A stretch of 64,000 bases of DNA from NCBI GenBank assembly GCA_045613745.1, contig JAZLBP010000004.1, forward strand, positions 6,646 through 70,645, written 5' to 3'. The notes under the pieces were generated by a model. It had not been told where the DNA came from and did no database searches. It saw only the letters and a list, made by a program, of their open reading frames with translations. The translations under genes and the position numbers were made by a program. Of this stretch, positions 45,355-54,033 are shown one piece after another (positions within the stretch are counted from its first letter, which is position 1; every line of letters begins with the position of its first letter). This DNA is from UBA940 sp045613745 (lineage in GTDB: Bacteria > Bacteroidota > Bacteroidia > Bacteroidales > Rikenellaceae).

Positions 45355-45396
45355 ACAGACACTCGCCCCTTTTAAGCGGCGGGTGTCTGTTTTTTG
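45355..45396 (+). terminator. Intrinsic terminator of the GDSL esterase gene
   Basis: ACAGACACTCGCC and GGCGGGTGTCTGT arms with one mismatch, followed by TTTTTTG. Confidence 0.83.
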
Positions 45397-45453
45397 TGAC
45401 AAAAGGTCGGTATTTCGGTCAAAAGAGTTACCTTTGCGGAAATGTTTTAAGTG

Positions 45454-45990
45454 ATGAGAAAAATTACTAATCAGGAACTCGGCCGACTCACTCCCGAAGA
45501 GTTCAAACAAGCCGACAAAATACCTGTGGTGGTAGTGTTGGACAATGTGCGAAGTATGAGTAATATCGGTGCTTTCTTCCGCACGGCCGACGCCTTTGCC
45601 ATCGAGAAAATCATACTGTGCGGCATCACCGCAACTCCCCCCAACCGCGAAATCCACAAAACGGCTCTCGGTGCCGAGCAAACCGTCGAGTGGAGCTACG
45701 AGCCTACAACCCTTGCTGCGGTTGAAGCGCTCACCGAGCAGGGATATCAAGTGTGGGCTGTGGAGCAGGTCGAAGGTAGCGTGATGTTGCAGGATTTCCG
45801 TATGGAGCAGGGATGCAAATATGCGATGGTATTCGGCAACGAGGTTGCAGGTGTTGACCAAGCGGTGGTTGACAAGTGCTGCGGCGCGGTCGAAATCCCT
45901 CAACGCGGAACCAAACACTCCATCAACGTGTCGGTAAGCGGCGGCGTTGTGTTGTGGAGTCTGTTTTGCGAATATCAAAAACTCTTGTAA
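45454..45990 (+). CDS. SpoU-family RNA 2'-O-methyltransferase
   Basis: A 178-residue SPOUT-fold protein. Motif 1 is LDNVRSMSNIGAFFRTADAF, motif 2 MVFGNEVAGVD and motif 3 IPQRGTKHSINVSVSGGVVLW, with the conserved Asn, Arg, Glu and Ser. It lacks the N-terminal substrate-binding extension, so it is the short form like TrmL or the Bacteroidota 'RNA methyltransferase'; which RNA is modified is not clear. The ATG at 45454 is chosen over an adjacent GTG. A TACCTTTG -7 box is at 45429-45436. The panB promoter lies inside its 3' end. Confidence 0.9.
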   Translation: MRKITNQELGRLTPEEFKQADKIPVVVVLDNVRSMSNIGAFFRTADAFAIEKIILCGITATPPNREIHKTALGAEQTVEWSYEPTTLAAVEALTEQGYQVWAVEQVEGSVMLQDFRMEQGCKYAMVFGNEVAGVDQAVVDKCCGAVEIPQRGTKHSINVSVSGGVVLWSLFCEYQKLL

Positions 45991-45995
45991 ATTTG
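45965..45995 (+). promoter_or_regulatory. Sigma-A promoter of panB inside the SpoU gene end
   Basis: TTTG at 45965-45968 and TAAATTTG at 45988-45995 with a 19-bp spacer; the ATG of panB is 26 bases downstream. The -33 box lies within the last codons of the methyltransferase gene. Confidence 0.78.
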
Positions 45996-46020
45996 TAGCA
46001 ATAAACAAACGTAACTTACA

Positions 46021-46836
46021 ATGTCAACCGGAGGTACTGTAAGAGCTGTCACCACACACCGACTGCTCGAAATGAAACAACGCGGCGAGAAAATTGCGAT
46101 GCTCACATCCTACGACTACTCGATGGCTCGCATCCTTGATGCCGCAGGTATAGATATTATTTTGGTGGGCGACTCGGCAGCCAACGTTATGGCCGGCTAC
46201 GAGACCACCGTTCCTATGACCCTCGACAATATGATATATCACGGCAAGGCTGTTGCTCGTGCTGTGCAACGTGCACTGGTTGTTGTGGACCTGCCCTTCG
46301 GTACTTATCAGGGCGACTCCAAACAGGCGCTGATGTCGGCTATCCGCATTATGAAAGAGACAGAGGCCGACTCCGTAAAGTTGGAGGGTGGTGTTGAAAT
46401 CATAGAATCGGTGGAGCGTATTCTGTGCGCAGGTATCCCCGTGATGGGTCACTTGGGACTCACACCCCAATCGATTCACAAGTTTGGCACCTACACCGTG
46501 CGCGCCAAAGAGGAGGCCGAGGCTGCAAAACTTATCTCGGATGCCCACGCCCTGCAGGATGCAGGTTGCTTTGCGCTGGTGTTGGAGAAGATTCCCGCAG
46601 CGCTTGCGGCACGCGTAGCCAGCGAGCTTACTATTCCCGTAATCGGTATTGGTGCGGGTGGTGGCGTCGATGGTCAAGTATTGGTGGCTCACGATATGCT
46701 GGGTATCAATCAGGAGTTTTCACCCCGTTTCCTTCGCCGTTATGCTACTATTGGCGAGATTATGGACGGCGCTTTCCGCAACTACATCGACGATGTCAAG
46801 AGCGGCGACTTCCCCAACGAGAAGGAGCAGTACTAA
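46021..46836 (+). CDS. panB: 3-methyl-2-oxobutanoate hydroxymethyltransferase PanB
   Basis: A 271-residue TIM-barrel enzyme that adds a hydroxymethyl group from methylene-tetrahydrofolate to ketoisovalerate, the first step of pantothenate synthesis. Family motifs are YDYSMARILDAAGIDIILVGDS with the metal-binding Asp, MGHLGLTPQSIHKFGTY, the catalytic-region Glu in LEKIPAALA, and IGIGAGGGVDGQVLVAHDMLG. Length is normal. Pantothenate feeds CoaX, whose gene is elsewhere in the window. panC and panD are not adjacent. Confidence 0.96.
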   Translation: MSTGGTVRAVTTHRLLEMKQRGEKIAMLTSYDYSMARILDAAGIDIILVGDSAANVMAGYETTVPMTLDNMIYHGKAVARAVQRALVVVDLPFGTYQGDSKQALMSAIRIMKETEADSVKLEGGVEIIESVERILCAGIPVMGHLGLTPQSIHKFGTYTVRAKEEAEAAKLISDAHALQDAGCFALVLEKIPAALAARVASELTIPVIGIGAGGGVDGQVLVAHDMLGINQEFSPRFLRRYATIGEIMDGAFRNYIDDVKSGDFPNEKEQY

Positions 46837-46852
46837 TATACCTATAATATAT

Positions 46853-46892
46853 ACTTCGGGCTGTCAGACCAAACGGTTTGACAGCCCGAAGT
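46853..46892. terminator. Bidirectional terminator between panB and the ABC permease gene
   Basis: Arms ACTTCGGGCTGTCA and TGACAGCCCGAAGT are exact complements around a 12-base loop, between convergent genes. Confidence 0.8.
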
Positions 46893-46910
46893 GTTTGCGG
46901 GGGTATAAGA

Positions 46911-48227
46911 CTAATATTTGTAGCTCATCCAGCGGTAGAGTTCCTTGAAGGTAACCTTCTTGCCATACATCAGGATACCGACGCGATAGACCTTGCCTGC
47001 GAGCCAGAGCACTACCACAAACGTACCATAGAGCAGGGTCAGCGACACAGCAATCTCCCATACAGGAACGCCATAAGGCAGACGCGCCATCATAACGATG
47101 GACGAGGTGAAGGGTATCATACTAAACCACACCGCAAGCGAGCCATCGGGGTCGTTCATCACGCCAAACATAATGACCAGCGCCATAACGATAGGCATAG
47201 TGATAAGGCTTTGGAATTGGCCACTGTCGCCAGCGTTGTCAATCGCGCTACCAACGGCAGCAAACATAGCAGCATACAACAGATAGCCACCGATAAAGTA
47301 CAACAAAAAGCCACCCAACAGCACCGCCACATAATCAGGTCGCGCAATAATACTCAGCGCCTGACTCAATTCGGCAACGTTCTGTCCTGCGCCCACACTC
47401 GGAGCAATTCCCATTTGGGCTGCGGCCATTATATCCTCGGGAAGAATAAGATTGAGAGTCAGACTACCCAATCCCACAACGATGATAACCCACAGCGTAA
47501 ATTGGGTGACAGCAACCGCTGCAACGCCCAGAATCTTGCCCATCATCAACTCCATAGGTCGCACACTCGACACCATAACCTCCAACACCTTGTTGCTCTT
47601 CTCCTCGATAACGCCCGTCATAACCTGAGAAGCATAAATCAGCACGAACATATACATCAGAAAGCCGAACACATAGGACACAGCATAGGAGAGCATACTC
47701 GACGCACGACTCTCGGCACCATATTCATCGAGTGTGAAGGCGCGGATATTGATGCAGGTGTGAACCTCTTCCAGGATGCGACGCACACCCACCATATCGT
47801 AGGCTTGGAGTTTCTGATCCTCAACCACTCGTTCGACATCCGTCTTAATGGTGTGCTCCACCTCCATAGTCGAGGGTCCAAACGAATAGAGTTCGACCTC
47901 GGCGCCATCCGTCATAACATCGTCTCCTATTATAAGCAGTCCCCATTTGCCATCTTCGCGACTGCTTTTCAACTCTTCGGGCGAGGCATCTGCATCGGCG
48001 ATGTGATAGACAATCTTGGGGTGGTTCTCCAACTTTTGGGCAACAAAGCCGCTATGGTCAACCACCTCAATATGTTTCACACCACCTATTCCGCGGCTAC
48101 TGAGCCAACTAATCAAAGCAATCATACCCACCATCAACAGCGGGGTCAGCAGGGTGGTTACGACAAAACTCTTTTTGCGTACCTTCTCGTTCCACTCACG
48201 AGCAACTATCAATCCGATTTTATCCAT
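46911..48227 (-). CDS. ABC-2-type transporter permease (NatB-like)
   Basis: A 438-residue membrane protein. After a short cytoplasmic start (IGLIVAREWNEKVRKKSFVVTT) comes one helix, a soluble extracytoplasmic domain of about 140 residues, then five or six helices, including SYVFGFLMYMFVLIYASQVM followed by GVIEEKSNKVLEVMVSSVRP, a hallmark of NatB/YhaP permeases. It pairs with the ATPase encoded 8 bp upstream. Such exporters move sodium or small toxic compounds in other bacteria; the substrate here is unknown. Confidence 0.9.
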   Translation of the reverse strand: MDKIGLIVAREWNEKVRKKSFVVTTLLTPLLMVGMIALISWLSSRGIGGVKHIEVVDHSGFVAQKLENHPKIVYHIADADASPEELKSSREDGKWGLLIIGDDVMTDGAEVELYSFGPSTMEVEHTIKTDVERVVEDQKLQAYDMVGVRRILEEVHTCINIRAFTLDEYGAESRASSMLSYAVSYVFGFLMYMFVLIYASQVMTGVIEEKSNKVLEVMVSSVRPMELMMGKILGVAAVAVTQFTLWVIIVVGLGSLTLNLILPEDIMAAAQMGIAPSVGAGQNVAELSQALSIIARPDYVAVLLGGFLLYFIGGYLLYAAMFAAVGSAIDNAGDSGQFQSLITMPIVMALVIMFGVMNDPDGSLAVWFSMIPFTSSIVMMARLPYGVPVWEIAVSLTLLYGTFVVVLWLAGKVYRVGILMYGKKVTFKELYRWMSYKY

Positions 48228-48235
48228 AACGCTAA

Positions 48236-49156
48236 TCAGCCCTTGCGGCCTACGGTATTGATAAAGATTTCGTTCATACTCGGCACAACCTCCGTCAGCG
48301 AGCGGATGTCCACCTGCGAGTTGATAACCTCAACCACCGAGCGGATTCCCACACCCTCGTTCAAGCGGAAGCGTATAGGGCCATCTGCCCTACCCTGCTC
48401 CACATCAAGCATTGTGGCAGCACTACTCAGCAGTTGCGGCAAAGCCGAGTCATCGCCCGAGAATCGCAGTTCATAGACATTGCTGCCGTATGTGCGACGG
48501 ATATCCTCCAAGCGACCCGACAGAATGTTGCGCGAGCGATTAATAAGCGTTATATGATTGCAGACCTCCTCGACAGAAGACATATTGTGGGTCGAGAAGA
48601 TTATGGTAGCACCTCGATCACGAAGTGCAAGCATCTCTTGTTTGAGGAGATTGGCATTAACGGGGTCGAAGCCACTAAACGGCTCGTCGAAAATCAACAG
48701 TTCGGGGCGATGCAGCACAGTCACAATAAACTGAATTTTCTGTGCCATACCCTTGCTCAACTCCGACACGCGGCGGCCCCACCACTCCTCGATTCCGAAC
48801 TTTTGGAACCACTCCTTCAATCCCGTCACAGCATCGTGGCGCGACATACCCTTCAAGCGAGCAAAGTATATCGCCTGCTCACCCACCTTCATACCCTTAT
48901 AGAGTCCTCTCTCCTCGGGTAGATAGCCGATACGAAGAACATCCTCGGGAGCAAGGGGGTGTCCATCAAACCACACGGCTCCACTATCGGGAGCCGTGAT
49001 GCGGTTGATGATTCTTATAAGAGTTGTCTTGCCTGCACCATTGGGACCCAGAAGGCCATACACCTCGCCACGAGGCACCTCCAACGACACATCGTCCAGC
49101 GCAACATAGTCGCCAAACTGCTTGCAGACCCTGTCAACTCTCAGGATAGGTTCCAT
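48236..49156 (-). CDS. ABC transporter ATP-binding protein (NatA-like)
   Basis: A 306-residue ATPase with Walker A LLGPNGAGKTTLIRI near residue 36, signature LSKGMAQK, Walker B LLIFDEPFSGFDP and the switch His in FSTHNM. A C-terminal extension of about 85 residues is typical of ATPases that partner with NatB-type permeases. The permease gene follows after 8 bp, and leuB lies 22 bp downstream of nothing shared: leuB ends upstream of this start, so the exporter may be read through from the leu genes. Confidence 0.93.
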   Translation of the reverse strand: MEPILRVDRVCKQFGDYVALDDVSLEVPRGEVYGLLGPNGAGKTTLIRIINRITAPDSGAVWFDGHPLAPEDVLRIGYLPEERGLYKGMKVGEQAIYFARLKGMSRHDAVTGLKEWFQKFGIEEWWGRRVSELSKGMAQKIQFIVTVLHRPELLIFDEPFSGFDPVNANLLKQEMLALRDRGATIIFSTHNMSSVEEVCNHITLINRSRNILSGRLEDIRRTYGSNVYELRFSGDDSALPQLLSSAATMLDVEQGRADGPIRFRLNEGVGIRSVVEVINSQVDIRSLTEVVPSMNEIFINTVGRKG

Positions 49157-49178
49157 AACGGAAACTTTTTGTCAGGAA

Positions 49179-50240
49179 TTAGATTTGGCTTGCGATGTAC
49201 TCACCAACCTCCGAGGTCGAGTAGCACTTCTCGCCTTTTTGTGCAAGGTCCTCGGTTACAACGCCTGCGGTCAGAGCAGCGTCAACAGCCTTGCGAACAG
49301 CAGCACCCTCTTCGGTCAAACCAACGTGCTCGAGCAGCATAGCAGCCGACAGAATGGTAGCCATAGGGTTGGCGATGTTCTTGCCGGCAGCTTGGGGGTA
49401 CGAACCGTGGATAGGCTCAAACAGAGCAACCTTCGAACCAACACTTGCCGAGGGGAGCATACCCAGCGAGCCGCTGATTACACTTGCCTCGTCGGTCAGG
49501 ATGTCGCCGAACATATTCTCGGTAACAACAACGTCGAAGTAGGTCGGTTGGCGGATGATTTGCATAGCCGCGTTATCCACAAACATATAGTCGAGTTGGA
49601 TTTCGGGGTACTCGGGAGCGATGCCTTGTGCAACCTCACGCCACAGACGCGAAGTCTCAAGCACGTTAGCTTTATCCACAACAGTCAGGTGACCACGACG
49701 TTTGCCTGCCAAGTCGAAGGCCAGACGAACGATACGCTCAATCTCCTCGCGAGTGTATTTGCAGGTATCCACAGCGTAGGTGTTAGCCTCGTCGCGGCCT
49801 TGGGGTTGGCCAAAGTACATACCGCTAGTCAGCTCACGAACGCACAGGAAGTCGGCACCGTCAACAACCTCTTTTTTGAGGGGCGAGCGGTCAGCCAACG
49901 ATGCGAACAGCTGGATGGGGCGCAGGTTTGCAAACAGACCCAACTTTTTACGCATAGCCAACAGACCTTGCTCGGGGCGCACCTTCGAGGTGGGGTTGTT
50001 GTCGTATTTGGGGTCGCCGATAGCACCAAACAGCACTACGTCACTTGCCAAGCAGATTTCGTGAGTCTCGTCGGGATAGGGGTTGCCGGTTGCGTCAATC
50101 GCGCAAGCACCTACCAGCGCTTTGGTGTACGAAAATTTGTGACCATATTTAGCCTCAACGGCGCCCAGCACGCCGACAGCTTGTTCGATAATCTCCGGAC
50201 CGATACCATCACCGGGGAGCAAAGCAATTTTCAGTTCCAT
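49179..50240 (-). CDS. leuB: 3-isopropylmalate dehydrogenase LeuB
   Basis: A 353-residue NAD-dependent beta-decarboxylating dehydrogenase of normal length. The N-terminus LLPGDGIGPEIIEQAVGVL, the substrate-binding ELTSGMYFGQP, catalytic Tyr/Lys regions and the NAD-binding GSLGMLPSASVG and EPIHGSYPQAAGKNIANP are all typical. It catalyses the third step of leucine synthesis. It is 15 bp downstream of leuA; leuC and leuD are not in this cluster. Confidence 0.95.
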   Translation of the reverse strand: MELKIALLPGDGIGPEIIEQAVGVLGAVEAKYGHKFSYTKALVGACAIDATGNPYPDETHEICLASDVVLFGAIGDPKYDNNPTSKVRPEQGLLAMRKKLGLFANLRPIQLFASLADRSPLKKEVVDGADFLCVRELTSGMYFGQPQGRDEANTYAVDTCKYTREEIERIVRLAFDLAGKRRGHLTVVDKANVLETSRLWREVAQGIAPEYPEIQLDYMFVDNAAMQIIRQPTYFDVVVTENMFGDILTDEASVISGSLGMLPSASVGSKVALFEPIHGSYPQAAGKNIANPMATILSAAMLLEHVGLTEEGAAVRKAVDAALTAGVVTEDLAQKGEKCYSTSEVGEYIASQI

Positions 50241-50255
50241 ATTTGTGTATTTTTT

Positions 50256-51776
50256 TTATTTCTCTTCTTCAACTTTTTCGGTTACATTCAGGATGCGCAG
50301 TGCATCGAGGAAGGCCTCGGCAGCAGCGCGGGTGGTGTCGGTGTGAGCAGCAAAACCGTGAACGATTTTGTTGTCACATTGAACGTGGATGTGAACACGA
50401 CCAACGTCGTTACAACCGCGAGTCATAGCTTGAGTCAAGAACTCGGTGATAGTCACATTCTCGTTGATAAGGCTCTTGATGGCGGTAACAACTGCATCCA
50501 CAGGACCGTTACCTGTTGCGGTAGCCAGACGCTCGTGGTCGCCAAATTTCAGCACAACGGTTGCGGTAGGCACGAGGGTACCTGTGGTAACTTGCAAGAA
50601 TTTGAGCGCAATGCTTTGTTGTTTGAGGCGGTCAACATCACCCACCAGATAGAGCAGGTCGTAGTCGTGAATCTCTTTCTTCTTGTCGGCCAGTTCGAGG
50701 AATTTTTTGTAGATATCATCCACTTCCTCTTTGGTCAAGTCGTAGCCCAAGAGCTCCAAGCGGTGAGCCAGAGCGGCGCGACCACTACGTGCAGTCAGTG
50801 CGATAACCGACTCGTTGATACCAACGTCTTTGGGGTCGATGATTTCGTAAGTCTCGCGTTGTTTGAGCACGCCGTCTTGGTGGATACCCGACGAGTGAGC
50901 AAACGCATTGCTACCTACGATAGCCTTGTTGGGTTGAACGGGCATATTCATCAGGCTCGACACAGTGTGCGAAGCCTTGGTGATAAGTGTCGAGTCGATG
51001 CCGGTGTCGATGTTAACATCTTTGTGGCAACGCAGAGCCATAACAACCTCTTCGAGCGAGGTGTTACCTGCACGCTCGCCGATACCGTTGATGGTAACCT
51101 CGGCTTGACGCGCACCATTGAGCACACCTGCAAGGGTGTTGGCAGTAGCCATACCCAAGTCGTTGTGGCAGTGGGTCGAGAGGATAGCTTTATCGACATT
51201 CGACACGTGGTCCATCAGGTATTTGATTTTGGCGCCATACTCACCGGGGAAACAGTAACCGGTGGTGTCGGGGATATTAACAACGGTAGCACCCGCTTTG
51301 ATAACAGCCTCAACCACGCGAGCCAAGTACTCGTTGTCGGCACGACCAGCGTCCTCGGCGTAGAACTCTACGTCCTCAACATATTTCTTGGCATATTTAA
51401 CGGCAGCAACGGCTCTCTCGATAATCTCTTCGGGAGTCGAGCGCAGTTTGTCGTAGATGTGTTGGGGCGAAACACCGATACCGGTATGGATACGTTTGTA
51501 TTTTGCGAGAGCCAAAGCGTCGGCTGCAACGTCAATGTCTTTTTGAACGGCACGAGTCAGTGCACAGATGGTGGGACGCGACACCGCTTTCGAGATTTCG
51601 CGCACCGAGTTGAAGTCACCAGGGCTTGAAATAGGGAAACCAGCCTCGATGATATCTACACCGAGAGCTTCGAGCAGTTTGGCCACTTCGATTTTTTCGG
51701 TTGTGTTGAGTTGACAACCCGGCACTTGCTCTCCATCTCGGAGAGTAGTGTCAAAGATATAAAGTTTGTCTGCCAT
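50256..51776 (-). CDS. leuA: 2-isopropylmalate synthase LeuA
   Basis: A 506-residue enzyme. The TIM-barrel catalytic domain starts with IFDTTLRDGEQVPGCQL and contains STHCHNDLGMATANTLAG and the HSSGIHQDG segment; a C-terminal leucine-binding regulatory domain (about residues 385-500) is present, so feedback control is expected. It condenses acetyl-CoA with ketoisovalerate. The ATG at 51776 is chosen over a TTG 15 codons upstream. Ketoisovalerate is also the PanB substrate. Close relatives such as homocitrate or citramalate synthases are less likely given the adjacent leuB. Confidence 0.93.
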   Translation of the reverse strand: MADKLYIFDTTLRDGEQVPGCQLNTTEKIEVAKLLEALGVDIIEAGFPISSPGDFNSVREISKAVSRPTICALTRAVQKDIDVAADALALAKYKRIHTGIGVSPQHIYDKLRSTPEEIIERAVAAVKYAKKYVEDVEFYAEDAGRADNEYLARVVEAVIKAGATVVNIPDTTGYCFPGEYGAKIKYLMDHVSNVDKAILSTHCHNDLGMATANTLAGVLNGARQAEVTINGIGERAGNTSLEEVVMALRCHKDVNIDTGIDSTLITKASHTVSSLMNMPVQPNKAIVGSNAFAHSSGIHQDGVLKQRETYEIIDPKDVGINESVIALTARSGRAALAHRLELLGYDLTKEEVDDIYKKFLELADKKKEIHDYDLLYLVGDVDRLKQQSIALKFLQVTTGTLVPTATVVLKFGDHERLATATGNGPVDAVVTAIKSLINENVTITEFLTQAMTRGCNDVGRVHIHVQCDNKIVHGFAAHTDTTRAAAEAFLDALRILNVTEKVEEEK

Positions 51777-51873
51777 ATAAGTTTGGATTTTAAATATTAT
51801 TCGTACTCTATAAGAGTACAAAAATACAAATTATTCGACAGATTCCAAATTTTGCCACGAGATTCGGTGCAAA

Positions 51874-51912
51874 AAAAGGGTTGTCGCAACCTTGTGGTCG
51901 GACAACCCTTTT
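51874..51912 (-). terminator. Intrinsic terminator of the DUF4290 gene
   Basis: AAAAGGGTTGTC and GACAACCCTTTT are exact complements; the minus strand continues with T into TTTTTTTGC. It separates DUF4290 from leuA. Confidence 0.83.
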
Positions 51913-51944
51913 AGTTAAAATAGCATCAACAGAAGCGCGCGTTA

Positions 51945-52592
51945 TTATTGGCGGCCCTGATTACGCTGGCCTTGTTTTTTGAATTTGTTGTTGAATTTCT
52001 TGGTATTGTTGCGGCGAGCATAACCTGTGGAGCGCTGTTTATAGTCGTTTTTAGAATTTGTGATAACAGATTCGTCCACTTCCATACCATTTTCGGACAT
52101 ACGCTTTATGTCGCGAATGATGGTTTCGTTGTTGGGGTGCTCCTGATTAAACTCATAGCCTCGGGCGCGCATATATCGAGCCACACTGCCAAGAGCCTCG
52201 GCCGTTGCCGCGCGGTCGTCAAACTGCTCGACCTTACGGATGATTATCTCGATATACTTGCCGTAGTGTTTCAGGCGGATATTCTTGCGAGGATACTCGG
52301 GTTTGTGCGGTGTGGGATTGAGCGAATCGGGCGAAGGCTTGGGGTAAGGCGCGTCCACATCGAGCTGAAAATCAGACATAATGAACAGGTGGTCCCACAA
52401 CTTGCGGTTGAAGTCCACCGAGTCCCTCAACGCAGGGTTTACGTTTCCCATCACACCCACTACAACGCGTGCCTGACGGTTGCGCACCTCGCGGTCTTCG
52501 ATGGTCATCAGATACTCCACCATATCCTGTATGTGGCGGCCATATTCGGGCAGGCGCACCTTCTTTCGATCGACATTATAATTCTTCAACAT
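51945..52592 (-). CDS. DUF4290 family protein of unknown function
   Basis: A 215-residue soluble protein starting MLKNYNVDRKKVRLPEYGRH, the sequence characteristic of DUF4290, a family restricted to Bacteroidota. No signal peptide or membrane segment. The C-terminal tail of about 40 residues is rich in Asn, Gln, Lys and Arg (NNTKKFNNKFKKQGQRNQGRQ-like), suggesting nucleic-acid contact. The ATG at 52592 is preferred over an upstream GTG. It is divergent from the sigma-54 activator gene. Function is unknown. Confidence 0.9.
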   Translation of the reverse strand: MLKNYNVDRKKVRLPEYGRHIQDMVEYLMTIEDREVRNRQARVVVGVMGNVNPALRDSVDFNRKLWDHLFIMSDFQLDVDAPYPKPSPDSLNPTPHKPEYPRKNIRLKHYGKYIEIIIRKVEQFDDRAATAEALGSVARYMRARGYEFNQEHPNNETIIRDIKRMSENGMEVDESVITNSKNDYKQRSTGYARRNNTKKFNNKFKKQGQRNQGRQ

Positions 52593-52804
52593 AATTGAGT
52601 ATTGTCTAAAAGGTTTTGGCAGTCGCACGAACGGTTGTCGGAAGATTTCTTTAAGGGCCGTTCGGTGTGTTTTTCAGCGACTTGAGATGGTTTGCGGAGT
52701 CATAAAAAAAGGACAGAAACCCGACTCCGAGGCTTTTTAATTTAAGATTATGTTTTCACTAACTTTGGGACAAAATTAATGCAAATTTTGTAATTATCAA
52801 GTAT

Positions 52805-53968
52805 ATGCTCAATGTTTTAATCATCGACCGCCTGCGAGCCGTACGCAATCAACTTGGCGAAAGATTAAGTTTCGAAGGATACCGAACAGCGGCTGCCGAG
52901 AGTCACACCGAATGTTCCAAACTTAATGCCGAAAACAAATTCGACATCACATTGTGCGACAGCCCCGAGGCTGGAGTGAGCGCGGGAGTTCCGTTTGTTG
53001 TCATTATGCATGAGGCGTCGGTGGAGGGTGCTTTGGCGGCTATGCGCGCGGGAGCGTACGATGTACTGACCACGCCCATAGATATGAACGAGGTGCTGGA
53101 TATTCTGAAACGTTTTGCGCGTCAAGCGGAAGAGCACCCATCGGAGCCAACGCGTCCCATCGTTCGCAAAGCACAAAACTCCAACATTGTGCCAATCGTG
53201 GGTGACTCCTCGCCTATCCGCCACGTCAAGCATCTTATCGACAAAGTTGCGCCCTCCGAGGCTCGGGTGTTGATTGTCGGCCCTAATGGTACGGGCAAGG
53301 AGTTGGTGGCTCGATGGTTGCACGAGAAAAGCAATCGCCGCAGCGGTCCTTTTGTAGAGGTAAACTGCGCCGCCATCCCCTCGGAACTTATCGAGAGTGA
53401 GTTGTTCGGACACGAGAAGGGGGCATTCACCTCGGCCATCAAACAGCGTCGCGGAAAGTTCGAGCAGGCCAACGGCGGCACTCTGTTTATGGATGAGATT
53501 GGCGATATGAGTCTGTCGGCCCAGGCCAAAGTTTTGCGCGCCTTGCAGGAGAACAAAATCAGCCGCGTGGGTAGCGACAAGGACTTCGATGTCAATGTGC
53601 GTGTGGTGGCCGCAACCAACAAGAATCTGCGCGACGAGATAGCCAAAGGTAACTTCCGCGAGGACTTGTACCATCGCCTGAGTGTCATTGTGATAGCTGT
53701 GCCTCCGCTGGTTGAGCGCACCGACGACATACCTCAACTTGTGGCCTACTTTGCCGACAAGATTTGCGAGGAGTACGGAATCCCCATCAAGAGGGTCGAA
53801 CCCGAGGCGCTGCACCACTTGGAACGTATGCCGTGGACGGGCAACATTCGCGAACTTCGCAACGTGATGGAACGTCTTATAATATTGAGCACCGACACCA
53901 TCACCCTTGCCGATGTAAAGCGCTATGCCGAGAGTCCGTTCTGCAACCGCAACACAGTACAAGGCTAA
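52805..53968 (+). CDS. Sigma-54-dependent activator with pseudo-receiver and no DNA-binding domain
   Basis: A 387-residue protein. The N-terminal receiver-like domain (about 1-105) keeps the phospho-acceptor position D52 but the acidic partner is Arg9, the switch Thr is His69 and the conserved Lys is Thr90, so phosphorylation is doubtful. The central AAA+ domain has Walker A GPNGTGKE (159-166), the sigma-54 contact loop as GAFTSA (206-211) instead of GAFTGA, and Walker B LFMDEIGD. The protein ends soon after the AAA+ lid (YAESPFCNRNTVQG) without the usual Fis-type helix-turn-helix. It lies 65 bp upstream of the Hdr-like cluster on the same strand. A TAACTTTG -7 box is at 52760-52767. Confidence 0.92.
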   Translation: MLNVLIIDRLRAVRNQLGERLSFEGYRTAAAESHTECSKLNAENKFDITLCDSPEAGVSAGVPFVVIMHEASVEGALAAMRAGAYDVLTTPIDMNEVLDILKRFARQAEEHPSEPTRPIVRKAQNSNIVPIVGDSSPIRHVKHLIDKVAPSEARVLIVGPNGTGKELVARWLHEKSNRRSGPFVEVNCAAIPSELIESELFGHEKGAFTSAIKQRRGKFEQANGGTLFMDEIGDMSLSAQAKVLRALQENKISRVGSDKDFDVNVRVVAATNKNLRDEIAKGNFREDLYHRLSVIVIAVPPLVERTDDIPQLVAYFADKICEEYGIPIKRVEPEALHHLERMPWTGNIRELRNVMERLIILSTDTITLADVKRYAESPFCNRNTVQG

Positions 53969-54003
53969 AATCGGTATTTATACCCATCTTTCGACCACTC
54001 GTT

Positions 54004-54019
54004 TTGCACCCTCTTTGCT
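54004..54019 (+). promoter_or_regulatory. Candidate sigma-54 (-24/-12) promoter of the Hdr-like cluster
   Basis: TTGCAC-CCTCT-TTGCT resembles the sigma-54 consensus TGGCAC-N5-TTGCW with correct spacing; the one mismatch (T for G) is in the important -24 GG pair. It lies in the 65-bp gap between the sigma-54 activator and the first hdr-like gene. The predicted start would be only a few bases before the ATG at 54034. Confidence 0.4.
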
Positions 54020-54033
54020 TCTGACAACTTTTT

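Noticed and set aside
49122..51629. 835-codon plus-strand open frame across leuB and leuA
   Set aside because: Both minus-strand genes are unmistakable leuB and leuA; the opposite frame is a composition artefact.
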